Shown: positions 40,736-51,025 of the stretch, piece after piece
Layout: each line of letters begins with the position of its first letter
Position numbering within the stretch: position 1 is the stretch's first letter
Origin: Tieghemiomyces parasiticus
Lineage: Eukaryota > Kickxellomycota > Dimargaritomycetes > Dimargaritales > Dimargaritaceae
NCBI GenBank assembly: GCA_027575765.1
Contig: JANBPT010000187.1
Coordinates: forward strand, 1-59,275
Direction of reading: 5' to 3'
Length of the DNA stretch: 59,275 nucleotides
Notes under the pieces: model-generated
The model's database searches: none
Told to the model about the DNA's origin: nothing
The model's input: the letters and a program-made list of their open reading frames with translations, nothing else
Position numbers and translations under genes: made by a program

Positions 40736-41048
40736 ATGCTTCCTTATGAGGAGCAGCCCAAAACACAAGCCCAGCCTGACGCGGCTTCCCCACCGGAGCA
40801 GCCATTTCCTCGGTTACCTGACCGCTGCCACCCCCTCCATCCTCCCACTCCCCCTCAGGGTCCAGTTTAAGCCGCTCAGCGAACTCGACGACCCACCCAC
40901 CACACCCATTCTCACTTCCCAAAGTACCGAGCGGCAGGCAGAGGACGCGGCTTCTCCTGTGCCCCCGACGACCTCGCCGCGCCTCCCCCACCCCTCATCA
41001 GCCGGCTCCTACGACTTGACCATGCCTAAGCTTGCTGCCGGCGCGTGA
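40736..41048 (+). CDS. Candidate small two-exon protein, unknown
   Basis: Exons 40736-40812 and 40859-41048 join to 88 residues. I do not recognise it. The joined product is Pro/Ser/Thr/Asp-rich and looks disordered; the most structured part is FPRVQFKPLSELDD near the junction, and the end reads SYDLTMPKLAAGA. The proposed intron is 46 nt with a weak donor (GTTACC), a possible branch CTGAC and a good CCCCTCAG acceptor, and it fuses two frames that are otherwise cut short. No TATA box is visible. It could be a chance pairing of two open stretches. Confidence 0.35.
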
Positions 41049-41374
41049 ACTCCCCACAAGGATACGAAGGACGGGCACTTCATTCGCTAAGAACCCTCGT
41101 CCCCTGCGACATGTCATATACGTTATATATATATATATATATAGTTGCTGAAATGCTTTACCTTTATGGAGCAAGTCAGTCCCGGCCTTTCACTCTTATA
41201 TCTATGGCCGTCCATGACACTTACGGCCGATCATCTCCTTCACTCTACATCTTTAGCAATTAAAATGCAAACCCGGATAGTCCCAGCCTCTTCGCTCCAC
41301 GAAGACATGGTCAGTCCGCTACACTACTCTAGCTACACAAGGTCCTGGGCCTTGGGGATCAAATTTGCCAATAT
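41049..41374. other. Short spacer with TA microsatellite
   Basis: No gene. A TA dinucleotide run lies at about 41123-41144, and AATTAAAA near 41258 may serve as a poly(A) signal. Confidence 0.6.
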
Positions 41375-41572
41375 TTATTCTCGGGGGCTAGGGACTGGTG
41401 GATCACCGTCGCCACGGCGGGCGGGCGCTTCAACCGCATTGACAATGTCTATTTTGCGCTGGCGCTCGCGTTGACCAATTCCGATGGCATGCCGAGTCAC
41501 AAAGGTTAAGACGATGGCCATCGTGAAGGCGGCTAGTGGGGTTATGAGCTGGCCTCGTGAATAGCGGCCCAT
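41375..41572 (-). CDS. Candidate small single-pass membrane protein, unknown
   Basis: 65 residues from the ATG at 41572, the first ATG on this strand after about 100 bp without one. Residues 9-27 (LITPLAAFTMAIVLTFVTR) form one hydrophobic segment after a short basic N-terminus (MGRYSRGQ), followed by a strongly charged tail (RERQRKIDIV). This recalls small fungal mitochondrial inner-membrane or respiratory assembly proteins, but I cannot name a family. A donor-like GTAAGT at about 41590-41595 suggests the leader may be spliced. It may be a chance ORF; codon use is C/G-ending like its neighbours. Confidence 0.45.
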   Translation of the reverse strand: MGRYSRGQLITPLAAFTMAIVLTFVTRHAIGIGQRERQRKIDIVNAVEAPARRGDGDPPVPSPRE

Positions 41573-41978
41573 GGTGCAAACCGTTATACTTACAATCGAG
41601 GAAGGGAGGCAATGGTCGAGGGCGAAGTTATGGAGCAGCGGTGAAGAGGGCAATGCCAAACGGGTCAAGGGGTGAGGGGCACTGGCACGTGTGGCAATCT
41701 AGAGTTCGCTGGTAAGCTGAAAACGTTGCGATTAAGGTTCAAGTCTGGAGGCGGAGCAGGGAGGAGGCAGGGAGGTCTGAGATTCGGCCTTGTCACAAAT
41801 GACCTAACCCCATTTACCCTCGACCTCCAGGGTTACAACACCTTCACCTTTCCCCCCCCCCACATTACTCCATTTTGACTTCCCACCTTCACTACCATTG
41901 GCGTTGCTTCTCACCCCTTGGCCCTAGCGTACTCTTCCGTCACCGCATTTGGTTCCACCTTTACTCCCCTCACTCGCT
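41573..41978. other. Divergent promoter region before enolase-phosphatase
   Basis: 406 bp with a C-rich leader; no gene seen. Confidence 0.5.
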
Positions 41979-43381
41979 ATGACTGACCCTTCGAAACTTC
42001 GTAAGTGACGGCTTGTCTAGCTGACGTGCCCGCCCTCGCGACCCAGCGAAAACCCACTGTCCCATAATTAACACCCCACCTTTCCGACCGCACAGCCTAC
42101 GCCGCCGTCCTGCTCGATATCGAGGGCACCACCACACCTATCAGTTTCGTACACGAGGTGCTCTTCCCGTACGTCCAGAACCACGCCCGTGCCTTTATTG
42201 AGGCTCGCTGGGACGATCCTGCATGCCGTCCATACTTGACTAATCTCCAGGCCCAGGTACGTCCCGTAATGGTCAGACTCTGCCGCCGGCCGTCCCGCCT
42301 CCCTGACTGGCATCGCCCGGTCTAGCCCACATTGACACTTACCCAACCCACCCGCGCTGCCCCGAACCGGCTTGATTGTATAGTCCGAAGCGGACCAGCA
42401 CCAGGGACTCCAGGATATCCCACGTGTAGCCGATCTAGACGATGCGACGTAAGTAGGATTTCCCTGGGACTGCGTCGGCGGAATTCAGACCGCCTTGCGC
42501 TGGCGCCAGTGGACTAACCCCGCCGCATCACCCTCCCATCGTCCCACTAGCCTACCTACTTCCACCAAGATAAACTCGCTGGTCGCCAATCTAGAGTACC
42601 AGATCTGCCACGACCGCAAGATCAAGGCGCTTAAGGACTTCCAGGGCTACATGTGGGAGGTTGGCTACCGCTCTGGCGAACTCAAGTCCATGTAAGTAAT
42701 TATCGCGTTGCCTTCCATCACTTCTCCACAGTGGGCGCCATGCCCCTGAGAATGCGGCTCGGACTCGCCGTTGGCTTCCGTCCCCCCCCCCGCTCTTACC
42801 ATTAGAGTAGGAAATCTAACCCTATCCACGTGAGCCCTCCTCGTATAGCGTCTACCCCGACGTCGTCGATGCACTCAAGCAGTGGAAATCTCTGGGGAAG
42901 CCCGTCTACATTTATTCCTCGGGCAGCGTACCGGCCCAAAAGTTGATTTTCGCCTACTCGGATCAAGGCGACCTGACGCCGTATCTTGCCGGCTACTATG
43001 ATACGGCCGTGGGGTCCAAGCTGGCGACAGCCAGTTACCGTACCATTCAGCAGACCACGGGGGTACCCGCTAAGGAATTCCTGTTCATCAGCGATAATGT
43101 CAAAGGTGGGTAGATATCTCGCCTTGGACGGTCGAGCCCATTCTGTTATGCTGTTATTAGGTTAGTGGCCGCATGCGACCACTTATTGTTCACTACCTAA
43201 CGCCCCCTCCCCCTTTCGACGGTTATCACCTTTTTCTTTTCGATCAGAAATCGACGCTGCCCGCGCCGCCGGTTTCCCCACGGCCGTCGCACAACGACCA
43301 GGTAATGCCCCGCTACCGGCCACAGTGGCTGCGGATCCCATCTATACGGTGATTTCTGACTTCCATGCTCTACTGGACTAA
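41979..43381 (+). CDS. UTR4: Enolase-phosphatase E1 (methionine salvage)
   Basis: Six exons, 41979-42000, 42096-42256, 42384-42448, 42551-42691, 42849-43105 and 43248-43381, encode 259 residues. This HAD-family enzyme converts 2,3-diketo-5-methylthiopentyl-1-phosphate to the acireductone in the methionine salvage pathway. Motif I is LLDIEGTTTPISFVHEVLFP with Asp15 as nucleophile and Glu17. Next are YMWEVGYRSGELKS (the W-x-x-G-Y-x-x-G family block), VYIYSSGSVPAQKLIF (motif II), DTAVGSKLATASYRTI (motif III Lys) and FLFISDNVKEIDAARAAGF (motif IV). Length matches yeast Utr4 (about 230) with a slightly longer middle. All five introns have GT-AG ends and phases agree. The first exon is 22 nt. Confidence 0.95.
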
Positions 43382-43799
43382 ACCAGGGTCAGGCGGTGTG
43401 GCCTGGAGGGATTGCGCGTAGTGTGCTCACCCTCCCGGGTACGCCATGACATTGCCCGAGCACGGTACCCCCTGTCGACTGATCTCAAGCTTTTGCACAG
43501 GGGGTGGCTTACCGGGGAGAGGGAGTTCTTGTACCACCCGGGCCATTGATTGCTGGTAAAGTGTTCAATATATGATGATAAATTTGGTAAAATACGGAGG
43601 TGATCGTGTGGAGAAAGACAGGGAAATGCGGCCGTGGGCGGATAATGAGGTTAAAGGCCACCTGAGGTCGATAATACAGCGCAAGGTCAAGAGAGCGAGC
43701 GAGGGTGAGAGAGTAGAAAAAAAGCATTCTAGATAGATAAAAACGACAACGAAGCCAACTGGCGATGGTCACGACCGCCAGGGTAAATGGGTGGCAAGT
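43382..43799. other. Convergent 3' region, enolase-phosphatase / ZIP transporter
   Basis: 418 bp between converging stops, AT-richer; no gene seen. Confidence 0.6.
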
Positions 43800-45005
43800 T
43801 TAGGCCCAGATGCCAATCACGGCCATGGCGGCAGCGCCAAGGTACATTGATAGGAAGTAGAGGGCCTTGAGCCGGTTCGGCTGCTGGAAAAACGAGGCCT
43901 GGGAGAATTCTTGGGCAATCAGGTTGACCAGGGCGGCGTAGAGGAGGATGCCGGCCGAGAGAGAGTCGAGCACGCCCTGGACCACTAGGTTGGTCGGGGA
44001 GTCCGGCTGGTAGGTGGTACGGATTCCCATGCCGATGGCAATGCCAATGGGGGTGCTGACGGCGAAGGCCAGGGCACTGAGCAGCGGGGTGGTGATCCGG
44101 GCAAAGGTGAGCTCAGCCAGGCGCGAGCCGAGGGCGAACCCTTCAAAGAATTGGTGCAATATCAAGGCCACCCAGAGCGACACAAACTCGGAGCCACTGC
44201 TGGTCCCGAGGGCCAGCCCAATCAGAACCGAGTGCATGGCAATGCCGACCTCGAGAATGTAGGTTCCCGAACGGCGAGCCTCGGGACTATTGGCCAGGAA
44301 GGCGCCGCCGTGGACGTGGGTGTGCTGCGAGTGCAATTCCATGCCGTGCGTGTGGTGTTCGGATTTGACGGGGGCGTTGTCACCGCTGCTGTTGCTGTCA
44401 CCGTCCAGGGGCACGACGACGTGAGGGTCGGCCTCAGTGGTCGTGGGCGCGTAGCCGTTATGCGGATGGTGCGCATGAGTCTGTCCGCGCATGAGGTGGC
44501 CGGTCAGCAGGTGCTCTAGGAGGTGGAAGACCAGGATGGCGAGCATGGTGAACAGGCCCGCAAAGGCCGAATACTGGGTCAGGTTGGTCGGCACGCATGG
44601 ATCGGTGAGATTGAGCATGGCGCCGGGCAGCATGTGGATGAGCGCGGTGGCCAAGATGACGCCGGCACCAAAGAACTTGCCGCACTCGATAACCACGGGA
44701 GATACGGAGAGTCGCTGGTACCGGTTGGCCAGGATGGGCATCAGCGCACCCAGCGAGCTGCCGACGAAGATCACAAAGAGAGCGACAATGTGCAGGGCCA
44801 AGTCGTAGTCATGCAGATCGGCGCGGCCGTCACACGAAGTGTCGTGCTCGTCGCTCGCGGCAGCAGTCCCGTGGCGCGGGCCGATGTGCCGCGAGGCCCC
44901 GGTCGGTGGGGTGCGTGCCGCAGTGGTGGCCAGGAGGGAGCCGGTAAGCAGGGCCAGGACGACCAGCGGATGGCGGGACGCCGTCAGCCTCCGACAACAC
45001 GACAT
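43800..45005 (-). CDS. ZIP-family zinc transporter (Zrt1/Zrt2-like)
   Basis: A single exon of 401 residues. ZIP transporters bring zinc (or iron) into the cytosol. A signal-anchor-like hydrophobic N-terminus (about 14-30) precedes eight expected membrane segments. TM1-TM3 are LALHIVALFVIFVGSSLGAL, KFFGAGVILATALIHMLP and FAGLFTMLAILVFHLLEHLL. The cytosolic loop (about 170-250) is His-rich (HAHHPH, HHTHGMELHSQHTHVHG). TM4 MHSVLIGLALGTSSG and TM5 HQFFEGFALGSRLAEL carry the zinc-site His/Glu residues. The C-terminus SMYLGAAAMAVIGIWA closes the last helix. Length and layout match fungal Zrt proteins. No intron. Confidence 0.95.
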   Translation of the reverse strand: MSCCRRLTASRHPLVVLALLTGSLLATTAARTPPTGASRHIGPRHGTAAASDEHDTSCDGRADLHDYDLALHIVALFVIFVGSSLGALMPILANRYQRLSVSPVVIECGKFFGAGVILATALIHMLPGAMLNLTDPCVPTNLTQYSAFAGLFTMLAILVFHLLEHLLTGHLMRGQTHAHHPHNGYAPTTTEADPHVVVPLDGDSNSSGDNAPVKSEHHTHGMELHSQHTHVHGGAFLANSPEARRSGTYILEVGIAMHSVLIGLALGTSSGSEFVSLWVALILHQFFEGFALGSRLAELTFARITTPLLSALAFAVSTPIGIAIGMGIRTTYQPDSPTNLVVQGVLDSLSAGILLYAALVNLIAQEFSQASFFQQPNRLKALYFLSMYLGAAAMAVIGIWA

Positions 45006-45540
45006 GAGTCAGGAGCGAGGGGGAGGGGAAGGCAGCAATGAGGGGGCGGCGGAGGGAGGCAGCAGTAACAACCTGTATATCGAAGGGCTTCGGAACGTGG
45101 CGGTGGCGCCTGGCCTTGGGGTCGGTAAACGCAGCGGGGTACAGACGGGGCGTTCGGAAATTGCGTGGACTAACTAGGGAGCGGTGGGGGGGCGAACGAA
45201 CAGGTAGTGTAACAAACGTACACACCAAAAAGTGTACAGGTTGCCAGGTGAAAAAAAAGGGGGGCGAGGCGGCTAAACCAAAATAAGTGGCCTAGAGAAA
45301 AGTAGGACGAGTGAAGCAGAGAAACGGCCCAGAGGATGGGTTGTGGAGGTCACACTTGAAGAGGGAAAAAAAAACAGGCGTGTTATGCCGTGAGCCAGGT
45401 TGAGCGCTCAAGTGAAGAGACCCGTCAGGTTGGAAAGTGAGTGGAAAAAAACCCGCTCGGTTGACGGTGAGGTAAGGGAAGGGGTCCCGGCGCAAGGGTT
45501 AAACAAAGGCTGGCGAAAGGGGCGGGGCGGGTGGTGGAGG

Positions 45541-45625
45541 GCAAGTGCGGGGGAAACAGGCTCAAGGCGGGGTTGGTGGAGAGCAAGTGCGGGGGAAACA
45601 GGCTCAAAGCGGGGTCGGTAGAGTG
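45541..45625. repeat. Two tandem copies of a 42-bp unit
   Basis: Copies begin at 45541 and 45583 (GCAAGTGCGGGGGAAACAGG each) and differ at a few positions. They lie upstream of the ZIP gene, about 0.55 kb from its start. Confidence 0.9.
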
Positions 45626-46021
45626 CGGAGGGAGGGAGGGGCAAGCCGGAAGGGTGGGCGGGACGGGGTAAAGAGGCGCGGTTGCGGACAAACACAGAGG
45701 ACTGGCGGGTGGGCGGCTGACAGGAGGGGCGGCGCAGCGGCCGCTTTATACGTGAAGGCCACACAGTCGCTTGGAGAGCGTCTGCTCGGCTGGAATCCGC
45801 GTCTAAAAAGAAAAAGAATGAACATCTGGCAAGGTACTCACTCTCCGCCCTCCCCCGTCCCTACATGCGTGTGTATAGCCAGATGCGGAAACGACGGCGG
45901 GATGAAACAGCCCACCGCCGGCGGGAAATCAACTGCTAAAAGCGACACATAAAGTATGCATCCCTCTCCTCCTCGCACCGCCCATCTCACCACTTGCACG
46001 CCCTCGAACCCTCCCTCCATG

Positions 46022-46098
46022 CTTCTCTGCCGAACCTTCAGCTGGCCAACCCTGGGAGCATTGTGGGGTTGGGTCTAATCGGCAGAGCACGAGAGAAG
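46022..46098. repeat. Nested inverted repeats (possible structured RNA or hairpin)
   Basis: CTCTGCCGA (46025-46033) pairs with TCGGCAGAG (46079-46087), and inside it CCAACCC (46046-46052) pairs with GGGTTGG (46066-46072). CTTCTCT (46022-46028) can also pair with AGAGAAG (46092-46098). tRNA rules are not met. Confidence 0.55.
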
Positions 46099-47691
46099 GT
46101 GAGTGGAAAGGTGTGCGCAGATCACTATGGGGCCGCAGTCCAATGAGGTACCCGCACGGTGGTGCAACTGTGGGCGGGAGAGGCCAGGGGCCACCGCAAT
46201 TCGCCCTGCTCGATAGAGGATCATGCTAATTCGCTATGCTGAGCAGCCGAGCTCGTACGCGGCCTGCTAGGGGACCAATACGCTGCACGGGTGTAGCCGC
46301 ATTGCCAATCCGCCGCTAGACTGCCGGCTTGTTTCACCTTTCTACTCACCAACCCAAGGATTTACATCGCCTGCTTACGCCTCTGCGCCAGAAGTACCTT
46401 GTCGCTTATCGTCTGCGTCCCATGGAATGCTCCACGGGTATCCGCCGGCCCCTTATTTCCATGGTAGGAGGAGCGCTGGTAAGAAAAGGCCGTATACCCC
46501 CGCCGTGCCGCCACAAAGAGCCTGGACGTTCCCCAGGGGTTTACAAAACCAGTGGATACGCTATGGTCATCCGGAATTAGATTGACCGGGTATAGGCACG
46601 GATAGCGCACGACTCGGCCGGCTGCTCAATCTTCCGCTGGCGCCTAATTCCTTTTCGGTATCCGTCATCGCTTAGGGTGGGGCGGGTTAAACCATGGCGT
46701 CATTAGGCGGACGGCAGCAGCGGCCAAACCAAAAAGGGGATACAGGGTATACAATGGCCGCGTGGTTGATCGCGAATAATGGGCGGCGCGGGGGACTCGT
46801 TACGTTACATAACCTCGAAGGTACACCCTATGCGGTCGCGCCTCCATTTTTCTCCACCGGCGTTTCACATGGAGGTTGGCTCCCACACCGTCGGCTGCAG
46901 GACATATGCATCAGGGGGTAATGGGCACGTCAGTCCATTGGGTGCCGCCATGTCCCCTTTCTGTGTATCCCAATCCCGTGTCATCTGGCCGCTACCTCGG
47001 TAGCCAGGATTTCCTCTGCTTATCGACTTACGCTTACTTCACAGATGGGGGAAAACCGATAAGCAACGAGTTACCGGGCTCCTTCCCACAGGTTTCACAG
47101 CGCCCTCGTGTTGCCGGGCTTAGCTCTGCCCAGCTATCACGGGCGAATATTGTGAATATTAAACTCATGGATGACCATCGGATGGGTATTGGGTGTAGTC
47201 TAGGCCAGCTTAATTGCAAATGAGCCGACGGTACGGCCAGCCCGTTTCTGCGTATTAGTAGAGCCTGGGCTAATTCGGGCCGGGTTGTGCGTGCAATGGG
47301 GTGATTCAATATGAGATTGACTAAATATACCCACCGGTATCGGCCTGGGTACCCCGTTTGGTTGGGAGAAATGAGGCATCGTAATCACCAAGGTACTCAG
47401 TGGGAGTTACGGCCGACAGTGATAGTGGTGTGATCAAAATAGGAATTCGCACCTGTTGTGTCAGGTGGAGGCTAACAATGGCCGACTGCCCACCCACACG
47501 CACTGGCGGTTCAGTGTCCAACTGACCCGTTCATCTTCCATCCATTAGCCAGACTATATTGCCAGGGTAAACCAGGCTGAGCCGTCAGGATCAGCCCACC
47601 AAGTGGATCCGGCCAGTCTGGCCGGTATAGAAAAAGCAAGGCCCCGAGTCCATCATGCTACCGTTCAGCCTGGATCCCGATAGCTTGGCGG

Positions 47692-47710
47692 TTTATTATT
47701 ATTATTATTA
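47692..47710. repeat. TTA trinucleotide microsatellite
   Basis: About six TTA/ATT units in the gene-poor region. Confidence 0.85.
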
Positions 47711-50288
47711 CCGTTAGACATCTAGAGTGGCTCTACAGCCCGATACTATCAGCCATTTCCCTGTTGCCTTGAATTTCACCCCCCCCTACAGAACCTTAGC
47801 TATACATCTCAGCTTCGCCATCACACACGCTCTGTTTAAGCGGTATAAATAACGGGAAACGGTCCTTGCGTGCGATCACAAGTGGGGCCAGCCCTTTCCC
47901 TGTTCTAGTAGCTTGTCAGCTACTCCCCATGGGTTAGTATAGCCCGCCAGGGCCGTACGGCAGAAGGCCAGGTGGGTTGTAGATTTCGCTCTTTTCGTTG
48001 AGAGAGATTTGGACATGTCTGTCGCTGTCCATTGCAACCTTCCTGATGGCGGTCCTCTAGGTACAGGTGGGGGGATATGCCCCGGGTTCCCCATCATGTG
48101 CCTGGGAGGGGAGGTTGTGCAGTGGCCGGTATTTCCCTCTCGGTAAGACGAGGCCCGGTCAGGATATGAAAGGGAAACTCTGCCAGCATTAATTCCATTT
48201 TATGGGGCTTACTTGTCTTTGGTCATACGACTAACCCCCCCTCCAAGCCCCCTACCAAGGTAATGTCGGAAAAATTTAAAAATACGCCGTGCCTCGATTA
48301 GCTGCCAAGGGCCGGCATGTGTTTCCAATATCAGCCTCGGCGTTCGCGGCTGTTAAAGTACCCAGGACACCAAGCTCGTAAGTTGACCCGAGGGGCGCCT
48401 ACCCTGAGCCACGGCAGGCAGGTGAAATTCGCCAGCAAGGAGGCGCTTACGAGCCTCCCTCTCACTGGCCTTACTACCCTGCTTCTGCCGTACATGCCCC
48501 AGCAACTCTCATCCGGATTAGTACTCACAGTGGGCCTCACCGGTTAGTGGTAGGTAGTGGTGGCGACGGCACCCTAGTGCGGAATGGGGGAGCAACGAAG
48601 TCAGAAGGATAGGCGCGGGAAAAGCAGGAATGTTGATATCATGCCCCCCTTTATCGTGTAATCCAGAGCCGACTGACCGATGACTTGGCTCCACCCTCCC
48701 CGTTTCCGTCTCCCACTGCCCCACTTTAATTATAATGCCCAAAAGTCATCGTGGTAATCGCTGTAGACTTTAGGTCTGCCTTCCGTGGGAGTTTAGACCG
48801 CTCGCCCCCGGACCGGCTTTGGCCGCTCGAGGGCATTGTATCGGTGGCAGCGTCTGATGAGCCTTGGCAATCAGTGGTCCCACTAACCGCCTCTGGTTGG
48901 AAGTGAATGTACCACTGGCGTCGCCACGGTATTTGTGTCGAGTAAAAGGGGGGTATGGTGATGTATTACTAGTTTGGCATGGCCGGGCGGGGCTAAGCAC
49001 CAGCCAGCTCTGCCTGTTATGGTATCCCCCGCTGCTTCCGATTCCCGGCGGTGCCAACTCAGTGCGGGAATACAGGGTCTAGTTTCAGAAGTGCGGAGAA
49101 TCCAAATGGGCAGTCCGAGCGCGAGTTGTCGTTCAGACCTATATTAGCTGTTTGGAGAAAGGTGGGTGTCGACGCCGGTCAGTGGTCAAGTCACCGCACT
49201 AATCGTGTGGGAATTCGGAAGCCGTCCACCACCGTGTACTGTTGCATCAAAGTGGACCCACTACTCCCCCTTAGCGGTTAAGTATCGACCACACACCTTC
49301 ACCTACCCAACCCCCCCCATTGGTCACCCATATTTTGTGTTGTGGTAGGTAGGGGCGCTACGGAAAGCCCGGGGCTGGCTCACAAGTGGAATTCTGAGGG
49401 AACAAATCAGGTGAGTAGGCGTGGGCGGATTTGTGTGTATACGGAAGAGTCAAAGGCTCTCAGGGGACATCTCAACGGTCGATTATCTGATACTACCCAA
49501 CCGGTACGAGGCGGTCGCGGCGGACTTTGTCAGCCACCAGAACCCATCCGACCGTTGCTCTTCCTTTTATTGATTAAACATTATCAACGCAGCGGCCACT
49601 ACATACTAACAGCTTTACTGTCAAGGTCGTCTCAGTGGGTGCTGCTGGCTGTAGGTGTGCGGTAGGTGCCAAGTATCCATGGATAAGCAATAGCTCACGT
49701 ACCGGGGGTGGATTCTGGTAATTACGGTACCCAATAGCAGGCTATCTAGTAGCCAGAGACAGGCCTATTAGGACGACGGTCCCCGACCTGACATGGCCTT
49801 TACGGGAAGTGAACGGTGCCGGCGGAGTACGCCCATCAGTGAAGCTGCTGCCAGGAACTCGCCCAGGAAACGGCGGGCGCTACCGCCCAGGCGGGCTCGT
49901 TTATTTTCCTCACCGCTATCCAGGAGTCGTCCAGGTAGCGGGGGAAAATCCAGTGGGCGATAGTGATCCTGACTCTAATGTCATTCTTCCGTGCTCATAG
50001 TCAACCCACTGAGACAGCTGTGCTGGCCCCAGGTGACAATATGAACAAAGAGCCCTGTCAAACCAAGCCGCATGACTTGCTTTCCCCTGACGGGTGAACC
50101 CAGGTGTCAATTAGCCGCCACGAGGAAAGCCCCAGCGCCACACCAGCCTTGATAAGCTTGATGGCATACTGTTTGTAAACACAGGCAACGAAAGGGGTGA
50201 CGGACGTGGCACACAACTAAGACGTGCCGCACGCTTCACTTCTCAATCGGCGGTACGCTATGCGTTGATGGCAGCGGAAGAGACGGGG

Positions 50289-50295
50289 TATAAAT
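50289..50295 (+). promoter_or_regulatory. TATA box before the orphan gene
   Basis: TATAAAT, 194 bp upstream of the ATG at 50483. No ATG occurs between them. Confidence 0.5.
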
Positions 50296-50482
50296 TCCGC
50301 CAGCGCGACCGTCAGGTAGCTGACACCGCTACTTAAAACTGGGCTTCGCGTGTAGTTTCTTCTTTTATTATTTCACTCGCACAGCCTACTGACTCGTGAA
50401 CCACATCATTACCATCGGTCCTCACTACCGTAGCCCAGTCATATCCGTACCATCCGCCACTTCATTTTTTTTCATTCTCGAT

Positions 50483-51025
50483 ATGGCTTATCGAAATCAA
50501 CACACCGCAGCCCAGTCCACCGATAATTCTACCATCATTGTGACCACCCTCGGCGTGGTTTTGCGGACGGCTAAAACAGACGGCTACCACACCTGTGTTC
50601 TGACCTGCTCTCCGCAGCAGTCTACCCGCGTCAAGTTTCATGGCAGTGGTGCCGTTCATACCATTACCCCGGCTCGGGCTCTTCAGGGCCAAGAAGCGAC
50701 CAAGTTTGGGGACCAGATACTCAGGGGGTTATACTGGGCGGCCTTCGCTCTGGATACGGCAGTATTGACGCGGAGGGTCATCGCAGGGCTCGAAAAAGTT
50801 GCACCGGACTGGTATTTGGCTTCACAGGTGTATACTGGGGACACCATCGCTCTAAGCTTCACCATGTTTCCCCCACCCCCCGCCCTCAATGCCCCTTTGG
50901 CCCCCAACTCTGAGGGCTGCGCCCGCGCCGCGTCACTGGCTGCACGAGGTCATGTACTGTTCCTCCAGAGCATTCGGGCCCGGACGACGAGGGGCCATAA
51001 GCAGCCGCGTCTGGATATTGGCTAA
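50483..51025 (+). CDS. Orphan protein of 180 residues, unknown
   Basis: An uninterrupted 181-codon frame inside the gene-poor region. A TATAAAT box lies 194 bp upstream, the leader is pyrimidine-rich, and the ATG at 50483 is the first in the leader. The product starts MAYRNQHTAAQSTDN, has a short hydrophobic strand (STIIVTTLGVVLRTA), a middle with ILRGLYWAAFALDTAVLTRR, and an Arg-rich end (RARTTRGHKQPRL). I see no signal peptide, clear transmembrane helix or known motif. C/G-ending codons are common, closer to the genes than to the surrounding desert. It could be a lineage-specific gene or a chance frame. Confidence 0.5.
   Translation: MAYRNQHTAAQSTDNSTIIVTTLGVVLRTAKTDGYHTCVLTCSPQQSTRVKFHGSGAVHTITPARALQGQEATKFGDQILRGLYWAAFALDTAVLTRRVIAGLEKVAPDWYLASQVYTGDTIALSFTMFPPPPALNAPLAPNSEGCARAASLAARGHVLFLQSIRARTTRGHKQPRLDIG

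Larger units (their letters stand above)
45006..50482. other. Gene-poor region, left part
   Basis: 5.5 kb without a recognisable gene; only frames of at most about 135 codons, on both strands, with no motif or consistent codon use. It contains a 42-bp tandem repeat (45541-45625), a complex stem-loop (46022-46098), a TTA trinucleotide run (about 47692-47710) and an isolated TATAAATA (about 47843-47850) with no convincing ORF after it. No tRNA or rRNA seen. Confidence 0.55.

Noticed and set aside
46022..46098. tRNA gene
   Set aside because: An A-box-like TCTAATCGGCAGAGC occurs, but there is no matching anticodon stem, T-arm GGTTC box or acceptor pairing.
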